Source: Anaerolineaceae bacterium
GTDB lineage: Bacteria; Chloroflexota; Anaerolineae; JAAYZQ01
Reading direction: 5' to 3'
NCBI GenBank assembly: GCA_012514775.1
Contig: JAAYZQ010000049.1
Coordinates: forward strand, 1 to 62,668
Length of the DNA: 62,668 bases
Below, piece by piece: positions 42,041 to 50,258 of this stretch. The notes below the pieces were generated by a model. That model ran no database searches, was not told the DNA's origin, and saw only the letters and a program-made list of their open reading frames with translations. Numbering within the stretch: position 1 is the first letter of the stretch; each line of letters starts with the position of its first letter. The position numbers were made by a program, and so were the translations under genes.

Positions 42041-43399
42041 ATGGGACTGCATCAGGAGCTGGCCGATCTGCTGGCCCATCTGCCGGCCGTTGACGGACCC
42101 GACGAGCGGAGAGCCCTGGTCGCCTTTACCGGCCCGGCGGAGCTGGGCATTCACCTGGACTGGCAGGGAAGCAACGTGGCCTTTGCCGCGCGCCTGATCG
42201 ACGAGCTGAGCAGGCGCGGCAGGGCCGCCGTGGCGGCCTTTGTCGCCGCCCTGGGCAATACGCCCCAGGTTCAGAACAGCGTGGAACGACAAAGGGCCAT
42301 TGCCCAGCTCGGCGCCCGCCTCAACGCCATGGAAGAAGCGGCCTTTCGGGCCGAGTTCCCCCTGCCGGCGCCGGCCGCGACGGCCGAAGCCCGGCCCCTC
42401 GACCCGGCGATGCTGGCCGCGTCGCTCGTGAACGAGGTGCTGGCCCCCTACTACAAGCTGGGGGCCGATGGGTTGGGCCGTGAGGCCGGGGCAGGTGCCG
42501 TGGCCCTGGCCGAAAGGGTGGTCTCGGCGCTCGAGCCGGCCCTCGCCGGCGACGTGGCCGCCAGTGCCCTGCTGGACGTCTTCCGGCACAATCCCGACCT
42601 CGGACAGCCGGGCATGGTGGGCGTGTTAAAGGCGCGGCTGGCCGCCGATCCGGCCCTTGCCGGCCAACTGGCCGCGACCCTCAGCGCGGCGTCCGAGCCC
42701 GGCGATGGCAGCCTGCGCTCGTTGGTCGAGGTTAGCCAGCGCATCGGCCTCGTCAGTGGCGACGTGGTGGGCGCTATCGTCGGCTCCGACGTCCTGGACA
42801 AGATCCAGAAACTGAGCGTGCGGCAGGACGTCAACACCGTAGGCCCGGGGGCGACGATGGTCGGCGCCGTCGTAGGCGGCAGCGGCCCGGTGAACGTCGG
42901 CGGGCAGCACAACCACGGCGACCGCATAGACACAGGCGGCGCCCCCTACTTTGGCGGCAACGTCACCGTGGGCCGCGACCTCATCGGCCGCGACCAGGTT
43001 GTGCACGGCGACCAGGTGGGCGGCGACCAGATTGCCATGGGCGATGTCACCAACTCTCAGGTTGCCGCCGGCCGCGGCGCCCGCGTGGAGACGAGCCAGG
43101 GCATGGGCGGGACCGAGGTGGCCGCCATCTTTCAGGCAGTGTTGGACCGCGTCGCCGAGCGCCCCCCGGATCCCGACGTGGACAGAGAAGAGATCCACGA
43201 CACCGTCGGAAAGGTCAGGGACGAAGTGGCCAAAGGCGACGAGGCCAACGTGGCCAAGGTGGAGCGTTGGCTCCGGCAGTTGATGGATCTGGCGCCCGAC
43301 GTGGCCGAGGTGGCCCTAAAGGGACTGGCCAACCCGGTGGCGGGAGTGGCGGCGGCCATCGTCGCCATTGCCCGGCGACTGCGCACCCGGCCGGACTGA
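42041..43399 (+). CDS. EAD-like adaptor protein with Gly/Asp repeat segment and helical C-terminus
   Basis: A 452-residue protein. Residues 1-95 (ELADLLAHLPAVDGPDERRA, HLDWQGSNVAFAARLIDEL) form an EAD-like helical module homologous to that of the next gene. A helical middle region (about 115-265) follows. Residues about 280-345 are a repeat segment rich in GG, GD and GRD turns (GGNVTVGRDLIGRDQVVHGD), probably a beta-solenoid-like stretch. The end (TEVAAIFQAVLDRV to AGVAAAIVAIARRL) is a helical domain that I associate from memory with Chloroflexota conflict proteins. No enzyme motif is visible. It lies 31 bp after the protease behind AAAGGAGGAG and is probably its adaptor or regulator. Confidence 0.82.
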   Translation: MGLHQELADLLAHLPAVDGPDERRALVAFTGPAELGIHLDWQGSNVAFAARLIDELSRRGRAAVAAFVAALGNTPQVQNSVERQRAIAQLGARLNAMEEAAFRAEFPLPAPAATAEARPLDPAMLAASLVNEVLAPYYKLGADGLGREAGAGAVALAERVVSALEPALAGDVAASALLDVFRHNPDLGQPGMVGVLKARLAADPALAGQLAATLSAASEPGDGSLRSLVEVSQRIGLVSGDVVGAIVGSDVLDKIQKLSVRQDVNTVGPGATMVGAVVGGSGPVNVGGQHNHGDRIDTGGAPYFGGNVTVGRDLIGRDQVVHGDQVGGDQIAMGDVTNSQVAAGRGARVETSQGMGGTEVAAIFQAVLDRVAERPPDPDVDREEIHDTVGKVRDEVAKGDEANVAKVERWLRQLMDLAPDVAEVALKGLANPVAGVAAAIVAIARRLRTRPD

Positions 43400-43424
43400 G
43401 CAGCCCGGCGGCGAGGAGGGAGCG

Positions 43425-43466
43425 CTGCCCAACGTCGACCTGGTTTTCAAAGGCGGAGGAGCCATG
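43425..43466 (+). pseudogene. Possible vestige of a patatin-like phospholipase N-terminus
   Basis: In frame with the next gene, codons 43425-43463 read LPNVDLVFKGGGA, close to the opening of patatin-like phospholipases (NVDLVFEGGGAKG), including the glycine oxyanion loop. A ribosome site GAGGAGGG (43413-43420) stands 4 nt before CTG 43425, where a patatin ATG would be. The match is only about twelve residues, so chance is possible. Confidence 0.35.
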
Positions 43467-43478
43467 GAGGAAACATCG

Positions 43479-44717
43479 ATGGACATCAGAACCGAGCTGT
43501 TGGAGTGGCTGGCAGCGTTGCCGGCCATGGAAACTCCCAAGAATCGCAAGGCACTGCTGGCGCTCACCGGCCAGGCGTCGGCAAGCCTCTACCTGGACTG
43601 GGAGGGCAGCAGCCGTGCCTTTGTCGACCGGCTGCTCGCCACCCTGAGCTGGGACGGGAAGGCGACCCTCGTGGCTTTCCTGGCCGCACTACAGGATCAA
43701 TCCTGGCTGCAGGATGCCACCGAGCGCCGGGAGGAACTGGTAGCATTGCGGAGCCAGGTGGAAGCGCTGAACGATGCCGAGTTTGAGGCGACCTTCCTGA
43801 TACCTGGCGCGGGCGAGATCCTCGAAACGTCGGCCGAGCCTCCGGATGAGAGCCTATCGTGGGAGCTCCCGGCAGCCCCCGCGCCGGAACCGCCGGCCGG
43901 CGGGTTCCCGAAGCCAGAGCCAGCGCTGGAAGACACTCCCAAAGGCGCACCTTCGAGGCCGGCGGCGCGTCCGCGTCGGCCCTTCGAGTCGCTGGAAGGC
44001 CTGGAGCCGGGCGACCTGGACGTTGACCAGGACGTCGAGACCGTGGAGCCCGGTGGAACCGTTACGGGCGCGGTGATCGGCGGCGGCCCGGTGACCGTTG
44101 GCGGGGAGCACCACCACGGCGATGAGATAGATACCGGCGGCGGCACCTACGTTGACGGCAATGTCGACGTAGGCGGCGACCTCATTGGCCGCGACCAGGT
44201 GGTCCACGGCGACCAGGTGGCCGGCCCCAAGTACGAGGCGAGCACCATCAACATCTACCACGGCACGCCCGACGCCGGCCTCCTCGCCCGGCCGTCCACC
44301 CCCACATCGCCCCTCATCGAGGAGGCGATTCGCCTGGACGTCGCCGCTCCGCCGGCCGCCACCCTGGAGCTGCCCTTCGACCTGGCCGTGGCCGTGCGCC
44401 AGCCCGACGCTCCCACCCTATCCGTCGAGGATCTCACCCAGGTCAAGTCGCAGGATGGCACCATCTTCCGGCGCGAAGAGGAAGAGATCGTCTTCTACCG
44501 CGTGGCCGTCACGGCCGCCAGCTGCGACGTGCAGCCGCCCCACTATATCTTGAAGCTCCGCCCGCGGGGCAATTCGGCACCTTGCTGGTTCCAGATCACG
44601 CCTCACCGGCCCGGGAAACAGTCCATCGTCGTCACCGCCTACCAGCAAGACGATGCCCTTGCCGCCCAAACACGCCTGAGCATCGAGGTCCAGGTCCCCG
44701 TCTCGCCCACCGCGTGA
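43479..44717 (+). CDS. EAD-like adaptor protein with Gly/Asp repeat segment and beta-sandwich C-terminus
   Basis: A 412-residue paralogue of the preceding protein in its first two parts. Residues 1-95 (ELLEWLAALPAMETPKNRKA, YLDWEGSSRAFVDRLLATL) form the EAD-like module. After a Pro-rich linker, residues about 185-255 repeat the GG/GD segment, including the shared DLIGRDQVVHGDQV. The C-terminal 130 residues are beta-rich (ATLELPFDLAVAVRQP, HYILKLRPRGNSAPCWFQIT) and replace the helical end of its paralogue; this may be a ligand- or ternary-complex-binding sandwich. ATG 43479 is chosen because it is 7 nt after GGAGGA and aligns exactly with the paralogue's start; ATG 43464 is also possible. Confidence 0.82.
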   Translation: MDIRTELLEWLAALPAMETPKNRKALLALTGQASASLYLDWEGSSRAFVDRLLATLSWDGKATLVAFLAALQDQSWLQDATERREELVALRSQVEALNDAEFEATFLIPGAGEILETSAEPPDESLSWELPAAPAPEPPAGGFPKPEPALEDTPKGAPSRPAARPRRPFESLEGLEPGDLDVDQDVETVEPGGTVTGAVIGGGPVTVGGEHHHGDEIDTGGGTYVDGNVDVGGDLIGRDQVVHGDQVAGPKYEASTINIYHGTPDAGLLARPSTPTSPLIEEAIRLDVAAPPAATLELPFDLAVAVRQPDAPTLSVEDLTQVKSQDGTIFRREEEEIVFYRVAVTAASCDVQPPHYILKLRPRGNSAPCWFQITPHRPGKQSIVVTAYQQDDALAAQTRLSIEVQVPVSPTA

Positions 44718-44775
44718 GCTCCGGTCATTGGCGGGAAAGGCACCTCGCGGGTAACCTGCCAGGGGAGGCCGCAAC

Positions 44776-44804
44776 TTGGTGCCCTCTTCGATCTGTGCTA
44801 TACT
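44776..44804 (+). promoter_or_regulatory. Promoter of the membrane MutS-family gene
   Basis: TTGGTG (44776-44781), 17-nt spacer, TATACT (44799-44804) with an extended TGC. It separates this gene from the EAD operon. The leader is only about 15 nt. Confidence 0.7.
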
Positions 44805-44824
44805 GCCAGCACTTGAGAAACAGC

Positions 44825-46660
44825 ATGACCGGAGAACGCCGCCTGAACGCCATCCAGAATCAGATCCGCCGCCTGGAGCAACAGACGCAAGAACTCCAGG
44901 CCCTCGCCGACCGCTACGCCTGGCTGCGGCTGGCGGTGGTCGCCGCCGGACTGGCCCTGTCTGTCGCCGCGTATTTGGCCGTCGGCCCCTGGCCCATGGT
45001 CGCCTGCCTGGCCGTGGCACTGGCCGCCTTTGGCGTCGCCGTCTGGAAGCACCGGCGCGTCCAGGAGAGCATCGCCCGCCACCGCATCCTGCAGCAGCTC
45101 CAGAAAGAACAGGTGGCCCGCGGCAGCCTGGACTGGGAGGCCATGCCGGCGACCTTTCCCCAGGCGCCGCGCCCCGAGCACCCCTTCGAGGCCGACCTGG
45201 ACCTCACCGGCCCGCGCTCGCTGCACCGGCTGCTGGATCGGGCGACGACCCACGGCGGCAGCCGCCGCCTGCGCGACTGGCTGGCCGAGCCCGAGCCCGA
45301 CCTTGGGGAGATCAGGCGGCGACAGGCGCTGGTCGGCGAGCTGGCCCCCCGCTTTCTCCTGCGCGACCGGCTGGCGCTGAACGCCATCCTCGCCGCCCGG
45401 GGCTACCGCACCTGGCGGGCCGAGAACCTGCTCGCCTGGCTGGCCGAGCACCCGCCGGAAGAGACCTTGCGCCGCTGGCTGGTCCTGCTGGCCGGCCTCG
45501 CAGCCCTCAACGCCCTGCTCTTTATCGCCAACCGGCTGGGTCTGCTGCCCCCCTGGTGGCAGCTTACCATCGCGGTCTATCTCGTGCTCTGGCTGGCCCG
45601 CTCGGGCGTGGCCACCGCGGCGACCAATGAAGCGGCCTCGCTCCAGGGCGCCTTTCAGCAGCTCCGCGCCGCCCTGGCCCAACTGGAGCGCTTTTCCTAC
45701 CGGGAGACGCCCCACCTGCAGGAGCTGTGCGCGCCTTTCCTGGATCGTGCCCATCGCCCCTCCACCTACCTGGGCAACGTGAACCGCATCCTGGCCGCCA
45801 TGGGTCTGCGCACCAACCCGGTACTCGGGCTGTTGCTGAACGCCGTCGTGCCCTGGGACTTTTATTTCGCGCATCGCCTGGCCCGGGTCAAGGTGGAGCT
45901 GGCCCTGAGGGCGCCGGCCTGGATGGAGGTCTGGTTTGAGCTGGAAGCCCTCGGCTCCCTGGCCAACCTGGGCTACCTGCACCCCGAGTACACAATGCCG
46001 CTCCTGCGAGAAGGGGGCGAGGAGGGCCGGCCGGTCTTTGCGGCGCGTGGCCTGGGCCATCCCCTGCTGCCCGCGAGCAAGGTGCGCAACGACTTTTCCG
46101 TGGTTGCCCTCGGCCAGGTGGGCATCCTGACCGGCTCGAACATGGCGGGCAAGAGCGTGTTCATGAAGACCGTGGGCGCCAACCTGGCGCTGGCCCAGGC
46201 GGGCGGGCCGGTGGACGCCGTGGCGCTGGAGTCACTGCCCTTCCGCCTGTTCACCTCCATGGGCATCGCGGACTCGGTCACGGGCGGCATCTCGTACTTT
46301 TACGCCGAGGTGCGGCGTCTCAAGGCTCTCCTTACCGAGCTGCAGCGCCCGAGCCCGTTGCCCCTCTTTTACTTCGTGGACGAGATCTTGCGTGGCACCA
46401 ACAACCGCGAACGGCGCATCGGCAGCCGGGCCTACGTGCGGGCCCTGGCCGGCAGCCGGGGGGCCGGGCTTATTGCCACCCACGACCTGGAGCTGGCCAA
46501 ACTGGCCGAGGAGATGCCCCAGGTGCGTAACCTGCACTTCCGGGACCACCTAGAGGGCAGCCGCATGGTCTTTGACTACGTCCTGCGCCCTGGTCCCAGC
46601 CCCACAACCAACGCCCTCCGCATCATGGAGCTGGAAGGCCTGCCCGTCGGCGAGGACTGA
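44825..46660 (+). CDS. MutS-family ATPase with membrane spans
   Basis: A 611-residue MutS-related protein. Two hydrophobic spans occur near the N-terminus (about 35-75) and a second pair near residues 205-260, unlike soluble MutS. A MutS core-like region (FEADLDLTGPRSLHRLLDRA) precedes the ATPase domain: Walker A ILTGSNMAGKSVFMKTVGAN (about 434-453), the MutS-specific SMGIADSVTGGISYFYAEV, Walker B PLFYFVDEILRGTNNRER and the ATHDLELAKLAEE His loop. The mismatch-recognition domain with Phe-x-Glu is absent. This family is not involved in standard repair as far as known. Only a weak ribosome site precedes ATG 44825. Confidence 0.88.
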   Translation: MTGERRLNAIQNQIRRLEQQTQELQALADRYAWLRLAVVAAGLALSVAAYLAVGPWPMVACLAVALAAFGVAVWKHRRVQESIARHRILQQLQKEQVARGSLDWEAMPATFPQAPRPEHPFEADLDLTGPRSLHRLLDRATTHGGSRRLRDWLAEPEPDLGEIRRRQALVGELAPRFLLRDRLALNAILAARGYRTWRAENLLAWLAEHPPEETLRRWLVLLAGLAALNALLFIANRLGLLPPWWQLTIAVYLVLWLARSGVATAATNEAASLQGAFQQLRAALAQLERFSYRETPHLQELCAPFLDRAHRPSTYLGNVNRILAAMGLRTNPVLGLLLNAVVPWDFYFAHRLARVKVELALRAPAWMEVWFELEALGSLANLGYLHPEYTMPLLREGGEEGRPVFAARGLGHPLLPASKVRNDFSVVALGQVGILTGSNMAGKSVFMKTVGANLALAQAGGPVDAVALESLPFRLFTSMGIADSVTGGISYFYAEVRRLKALLTELQRPSPLPLFYFVDEILRGTNNRERRIGSRAYVRALAGSRGAGLIATHDLELAKLAEEMPQVRNLHFRDHLEGSRMVFDYVLRPGPSPTTNALRIMELEGLPVGED

Positions 46661-46666
46661 CCCCGA

Positions 46667-48064
46667 CTAGGGAAATATCTTGTTTGGGTTCAGGATGCTG
46701 TTCGGGTCAAAGGCGGCGCGGATGCGGCGCATGAGCTCGATCTGTGCTTCGTCGAGGGCCATGGGCAGGTACTGGCGGCGGGTGGCGCCGACCCCGTGCT
46801 CGCCGGTGATGGTGCCACCCAGCGCCAGGGCCAGGCGATAGATCTCTTCCCGGACCCGGGGCACGAGGGCGTCCCAACGTCTATCGCCCAGATCGTCCTT
46901 CAGAACGTTGACGTGTACGTTGCCGTCGCCGGCATGCCCGAAGCTGACGATGCGCACACCGTGCTCCCGGGAGATCTGTTTCATACCCTTGAGCAGCCGG
47001 TGGATCTCGGCGCGGGGCACCACCACGTCCTCCATGTGGTTCACCGGGCTCTCGTGGTTCAGCGAGTCAATGATCATCCGCCGCGCCTCCCACAGCCGGT
47101 CCCTGGTTGGACGGTCGCGGGCCACGAGGAGGTCCCGTGCGCCGTGCTGCAAGCATAGCTCGCCCACCAGCTCCATGTCGGCGTCCACTGCCGCCGGGGT
47201 GTTGCCGTCCAGCTGGATGAGCAGGTGGGCGGCCGCGTCGCGGTAGGGCACCTCCCGCTGCAGCAGGCGCTCCACGGCCAGCAGGCTGTCCTGCTCCATG
47301 AACTCCATGGCCGTGGGCAGGATGCGGTGCCCGATAATGTCCGACACCGTGTCGGCCGCGGCCTGAAAGTCGTCGAAAGGGACGAGCAGGTCCACCTGCA
47401 CGCGGGGGAGCGGCAGCAGGCGCAGAATGATGCGCGTGACGATGGCCAGGGTCCCCTCCGAGCCCACGAGCAGGCCGATGAGGCTGTAGCCCGTCACGTT
47501 CTTGACCAGCTTGCCGCCGATGGAAATCACCTCGCCCGAGGGCAGAACGGCCTCCAGCCCGCAGACATAGTCGCGGGTCGTGCCGTACTTGACCGCCCGC
47601 GGGCCGCCTGCGCCTTCGGCCACGTTGCCCCCGATGCTGCACGAATCCAGGCTGGCCGGATCGGGCGGATAAAAGAGTCCCTCGGCCTCCACGGCCCGGT
47701 GAATGTCGCCGGTGATGGCCCCCGGCTCGACGGTCACCATCAGGTTCTTCTGATCGATCTCCAGGATGCGGTTCATCTTTTCCGTCGAGAGGACGATGCC
47801 GCCCTGCACCGCCACGGCCCCACCGCTCAGGCCATAGCCGGCGCCCCGCGGTGTGACCGGCACCCGCTCCCGCTGCGCCAGCCTGAGCACCCGCGACACC
47901 TGCTCGGTCGACGTGGCCCGCACCACCGCCTCCGGCTGCGCCCACAGGCCCACCGTCTCGTCGTGGCTGTAGCGCTCCAACGCCTCGCCGTCGACGAGGA
48001 CGTTCTCCGCGCCGGCAATCTGGCACAAGGCTTCGACCAGTTCGGGAGTGACCGCTTTATACAT
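46667..48064 (-). CDS. glcD: FAD-linked glycolate/D-lactate dehydrogenase (GlcD type)
   Basis: A 465-residue flavoprotein of the FAD_binding_4 family that oxidises 2-hydroxyacids such as glycolate to glyoxylate. The FAD-binding loop VTPRGAGYGLSGGAVAVQGG, DPASLDSCSIGGNVAEGAGG and the C-terminal FGHAGDGNVHVNV with GTITGEHGVGATRRQYL are all conserved. No GlcE or GlcF partner is adjacent; many single-subunit GlcD-like enzymes work alone. It follows an aminotransferase gene on the same strand, with a strong hairpin between, and ends 6 bp from the convergent MutS-family gene. Confidence 0.92.
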   Translation of the reverse strand: MYKAVTPELVEALCQIAGAENVLVDGEALERYSHDETVGLWAQPEAVVRATSTEQVSRVLRLAQRERVPVTPRGAGYGLSGGAVAVQGGIVLSTEKMNRILEIDQKNLMVTVEPGAITGDIHRAVEAEGLFYPPDPASLDSCSIGGNVAEGAGGPRAVKYGTTRDYVCGLEAVLPSGEVISIGGKLVKNVTGYSLIGLLVGSEGTLAIVTRIILRLLPLPRVQVDLLVPFDDFQAAADTVSDIIGHRILPTAMEFMEQDSLLAVERLLQREVPYRDAAAHLLIQLDGNTPAAVDADMELVGELCLQHGARDLLVARDRPTRDRLWEARRMIIDSLNHESPVNHMEDVVVPRAEIHRLLKGMKQISREHGVRIVSFGHAGDGNVHVNVLKDDLGDRRWDALVPRVREEIYRLALALGGTITGEHGVGATRRQYLPMALDEAQIELMRRIRAAFDPNSILNPNKIFP

Positions 48065-48093
48065 GGGCCTACCCTCTCAACAGCCCGATGAGG

Positions 48094-48133
48094 GACGGAG
48101 GACGGGAAACCGGCCGGCTGCCCGTCCTCCGTC
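48094..48133 (-). terminator. Strong intercistronic hairpin before glcD
   Basis: GACGGAGGACGGG (48094-48106) pairs perfectly with CCCGTCCTCCGTC (48121-48133). No T-run follows on the minus strand, so it more likely stabilises the upstream message or causes partial termination than stops transcription fully. Confidence 0.55.
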
Positions 48134-48146
48134 TCTGGGATCTCTG

Positions 48147-49331
48147 CTATTCGGCCAGCAGGACAGCCTGGGCCGCGGCCACGCCGGCGCCGGGCTGGAA
48201 GCGATAGCCGGCGGCGGCCAGCCCTCGCTCGATGGCACCCACGGTGGACAGGATGTCCGAAGCGCTGACGACGCCCATGTGTCCAATGCGAAAGTACCGG
48301 GCGCGGATGGCGGGATGCAGCCCGCCGGCCAGGATGGCCCCTTCGCGGGTGACGTGGGCCAGCATCGAGGCGTCAACGCCCTCGGGATAATAGGGTGCGG
48401 TGAGGGTGTTGGCTGCCACCTCGGGGCGGACCGGCACCTGCCCCATGCCCAATGCGGCCACCGCTGCCTTGAAGGCGGCGCTCAGCCGACGATGGCGCGC
48501 AAAGCGGGCCTCCATCCCCTCGTCCAAAATCTGGCCGAGGCTGACGTTCAGCGCCCAGATGAGGTTGACGGCCGGCGTGCCAAAGTAGCCGGCCCGCCGC
48601 GCCTCGTAGGCTTCCATGATGGGCAGCCACTGGGTCCAGTCGGAATAGTAGCTGCCAACGTCGACCTTGCGCCGGTAAAAGGCATCCATGGCGCGGGGGC
48701 CGGCGACCACCAGCGCCAGTCCAGGCGGCACGCCAATGGCCTTTTGCGAGGCCGTGAGCGTCAAATCCACCCCCCACTCCTCCTGGCAAAGCTCCTCGCC
48801 TGCCACGGAGCACACGCCGTCCACCACGACGAGCACTCCGTAGCGGCGCCCCAGGGCTGCCAGCGCAGGGACGTCGGTCATCACGGCGGTAGAAGTATCG
48901 ACGTGAGTGATGGTCATGAGCTTGAAGCCCTGGCCCTGGCCGGCCGCCTGCTCCAGGGCTGCCTCGACGTCGCCGAGAGCGGGGACGTCGCCCACGGCCG
49001 GCGGCTGGACCTGGACCACCTCGGCGCCATATCGCTGCAAGATGGCGGCGAAACGGTCGCCAAAGTATCCGCTGTTGACCACCAGCGCTTTGTCGCCGGG
49101 CTCCACCAGGTTGGCCGCGGCCATGTCCATGGCCAGGGTGCCCGAGCCCGCGACGACAAAGGGCTGGCTGCCCGGCGCCAGGAACACGTCGCGCATCCGT
49201 TCCAAGGTCTGCCCGAAGGCATCCACAAAGTTCGGAGCCACGTGGCTCGTGGTCGAGGCTCCCATCGCCCGCAGCACCTCGGGGCTGAATTCGATGGGTC
49301 CGGGGATCATGAGCAGCTTGCGGTCTTTCAT
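48147..49331 (-). CDS. Alanine-glyoxylate / serine-pyruvate aminotransferase-like protein
   Basis: A 394-residue PLP enzyme of fold type I, class V. The N-terminal LLMIPGPIEFSPEVLRAMG and SHVAPNF, the cofactor loop VVAGSGTLAMDMA, the Asp in VVDGVCSVAGEEL and the Schiff-base Lys in LTASQKAIGVPPGLALV are present. The family uses glyoxylate as amino acceptor to make glycine. ATG 49331 overlaps the stop of the aldolase gene (ATGA), so the two are coupled. With GlcD making glyoxylate, the substrate choice is consistent, although purine-pathway aminotransferases of the same family are an alternative. Confidence 0.9.
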   Translation of the reverse strand: MKDRKLLMIPGPIEFSPEVLRAMGASTTSHVAPNFVDAFGQTLERMRDVFLAPGSQPFVVAGSGTLAMDMAAANLVEPGDKALVVNSGYFGDRFAAILQRYGAEVVQVQPPAVGDVPALGDVEAALEQAAGQGQGFKLMTITHVDTSTAVMTDVPALAALGRRYGVLVVVDGVCSVAGEELCQEEWGVDLTLTASQKAIGVPPGLALVVAGPRAMDAFYRRKVDVGSYYSDWTQWLPIMEAYEARRAGYFGTPAVNLIWALNVSLGQILDEGMEARFARHRRLSAAFKAAVAALGMGQVPVRPEVAANTLTAPYYPEGVDASMLAHVTREGAILAGGLHPAIRARYFRIGHMGVVSASDILSTVGAIERGLAAAGYRFQPGAGVAAAQAVLLAE

Positions 49332-50227
49332 GATAAAATGCCTCCCTGGGTCAGGACCTTTTTCAGGGTTTGGCGTTCCTCCTCCTCGATGTCGAGGAGG
49401 GGCAGGCGGACCGGCCCCCCATAGTGGCCCATCATGTCCATTGCCGCCTTCAGCCCGGCGATGCCAAAGCCGGTGGTGACGGCGTGGTTGACGGGCAGCA
49501 TCCAGCGCTGCAACTCGGCAGCCTCCTGCCAGCGGCCCTCCTGGAACAGGCGGAACAACTCCAGGCAGCGGTCGGGCGCGATGTTGGCCAGGGCCAGGAT
49601 CCCACCGGCGGCGCCCACGGACAGGCCGGGCAGAAAATAGCTGGCCGATCCGGCAAGTACCTGAAAGTCGGGACCGGCCAGGCGCACCGTCTCGGCCAGT
49701 TGCGCGATGTTGCCCGTGGTGTCCTTCATGCCCACGACGTTAGGATGGCGGGCCGCGCGGGCCACGGCGGCGGGGCTCATGGTGACCCCGGTAAAGCCGG
49801 GCACGTTATAGATCAGGATCGGGATGGGCGAAGCATCGGCCAGCTCCTCATAGTGGCGCACCAGGCTATCGGCCGTCATCTTGGCCTTGAAATAGTGGGG
49901 CGTCCACACCAGGGCAGCGTCGGCGCCCGCGTCGGCGGCGCGCCGGGTGAGGGTGATGGTCTCGCGCGTCGACTGGCAGCCCGTGCCGGCCACCATCAGC
50001 CGCGAGGAAGGGATGGCCTTCCTGGCAGCCGCCCAGACGGCTATCTTTTCCTCCTCGGCCACCATCACGCCCTCACCGTTAGAGCCGAGGACTATGTAGC
50101 CCCGCAAATCGTACTCGTTCCACCACGCCAGGTTGTCGGCCAGCGCCCCGAAGGCGACGTCGCCCTGGCCGTCAAAGGGCGTTGGGATCGGAGGGAAAAC
50201 CCCCCGCAGCGAAATCTCCTGGCTCAT
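49328..50227 (-). CDS. DapA-family aldolase, 4-hydroxy-2-oxoglutarate aldolase-like
   Basis: A 299-residue TIM-barrel lyase of the DHDPS/NAL superfamily. The Schiff-base Lys is in NVVGMKDTTGNIAQL, the Tyr in IPILIYNVPGFTG, and the substrate loop GSNGEGVMV replaces the GTTGE of true DapA. The C-terminal FGIAGLKAAMDMMGHYGGPV resembles mitochondrial HOGA1, which splits 4-hydroxy-2-oxoglutarate to pyruvate and glyoxylate. Next to glyoxylate-using genes this assignment fits, but it is not proven. It begins 31 bp after the DegV gene, behind AAGGAG. Confidence 0.82.
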   Translation of the reverse strand: MSQEISLRGVFPPIPTPFDGQGDVAFGALADNLAWWNEYDLRGYIVLGSNGEGVMVAEEEKIAVWAAARKAIPSSRLMVAGTGCQSTRETITLTRRAADAGADAALVWTPHYFKAKMTADSLVRHYEELADASPIPILIYNVPGFTGVTMSPAAVARAARHPNVVGMKDTTGNIAQLAETVRLAGPDFQVLAGSASYFLPGLSVGAAGGILALANIAPDRCLELFRLFQEGRWQEAAELQRWMLPVNHAVTTGFGIAGLKAAMDMMGHYGGPVRLPLLDIEEEERQTLKKVLTQGGILS

Positions 50228-50245
50228 ACTCGTCTATCTCCTTAT

Positions 50246-50255
50246 GTAACGTTAC
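50246..50255. promoter_or_regulatory. 10-bp palindrome GTAACGTTAC before the aldolase gene
   Basis: A perfect short palindrome in the 31-bp gap between degV and the aldolase gene. It could bind a regulator or be chance. No -10/-35 pair fits around it. Confidence 0.25.
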
Positions 50256-50258
50256 GTT

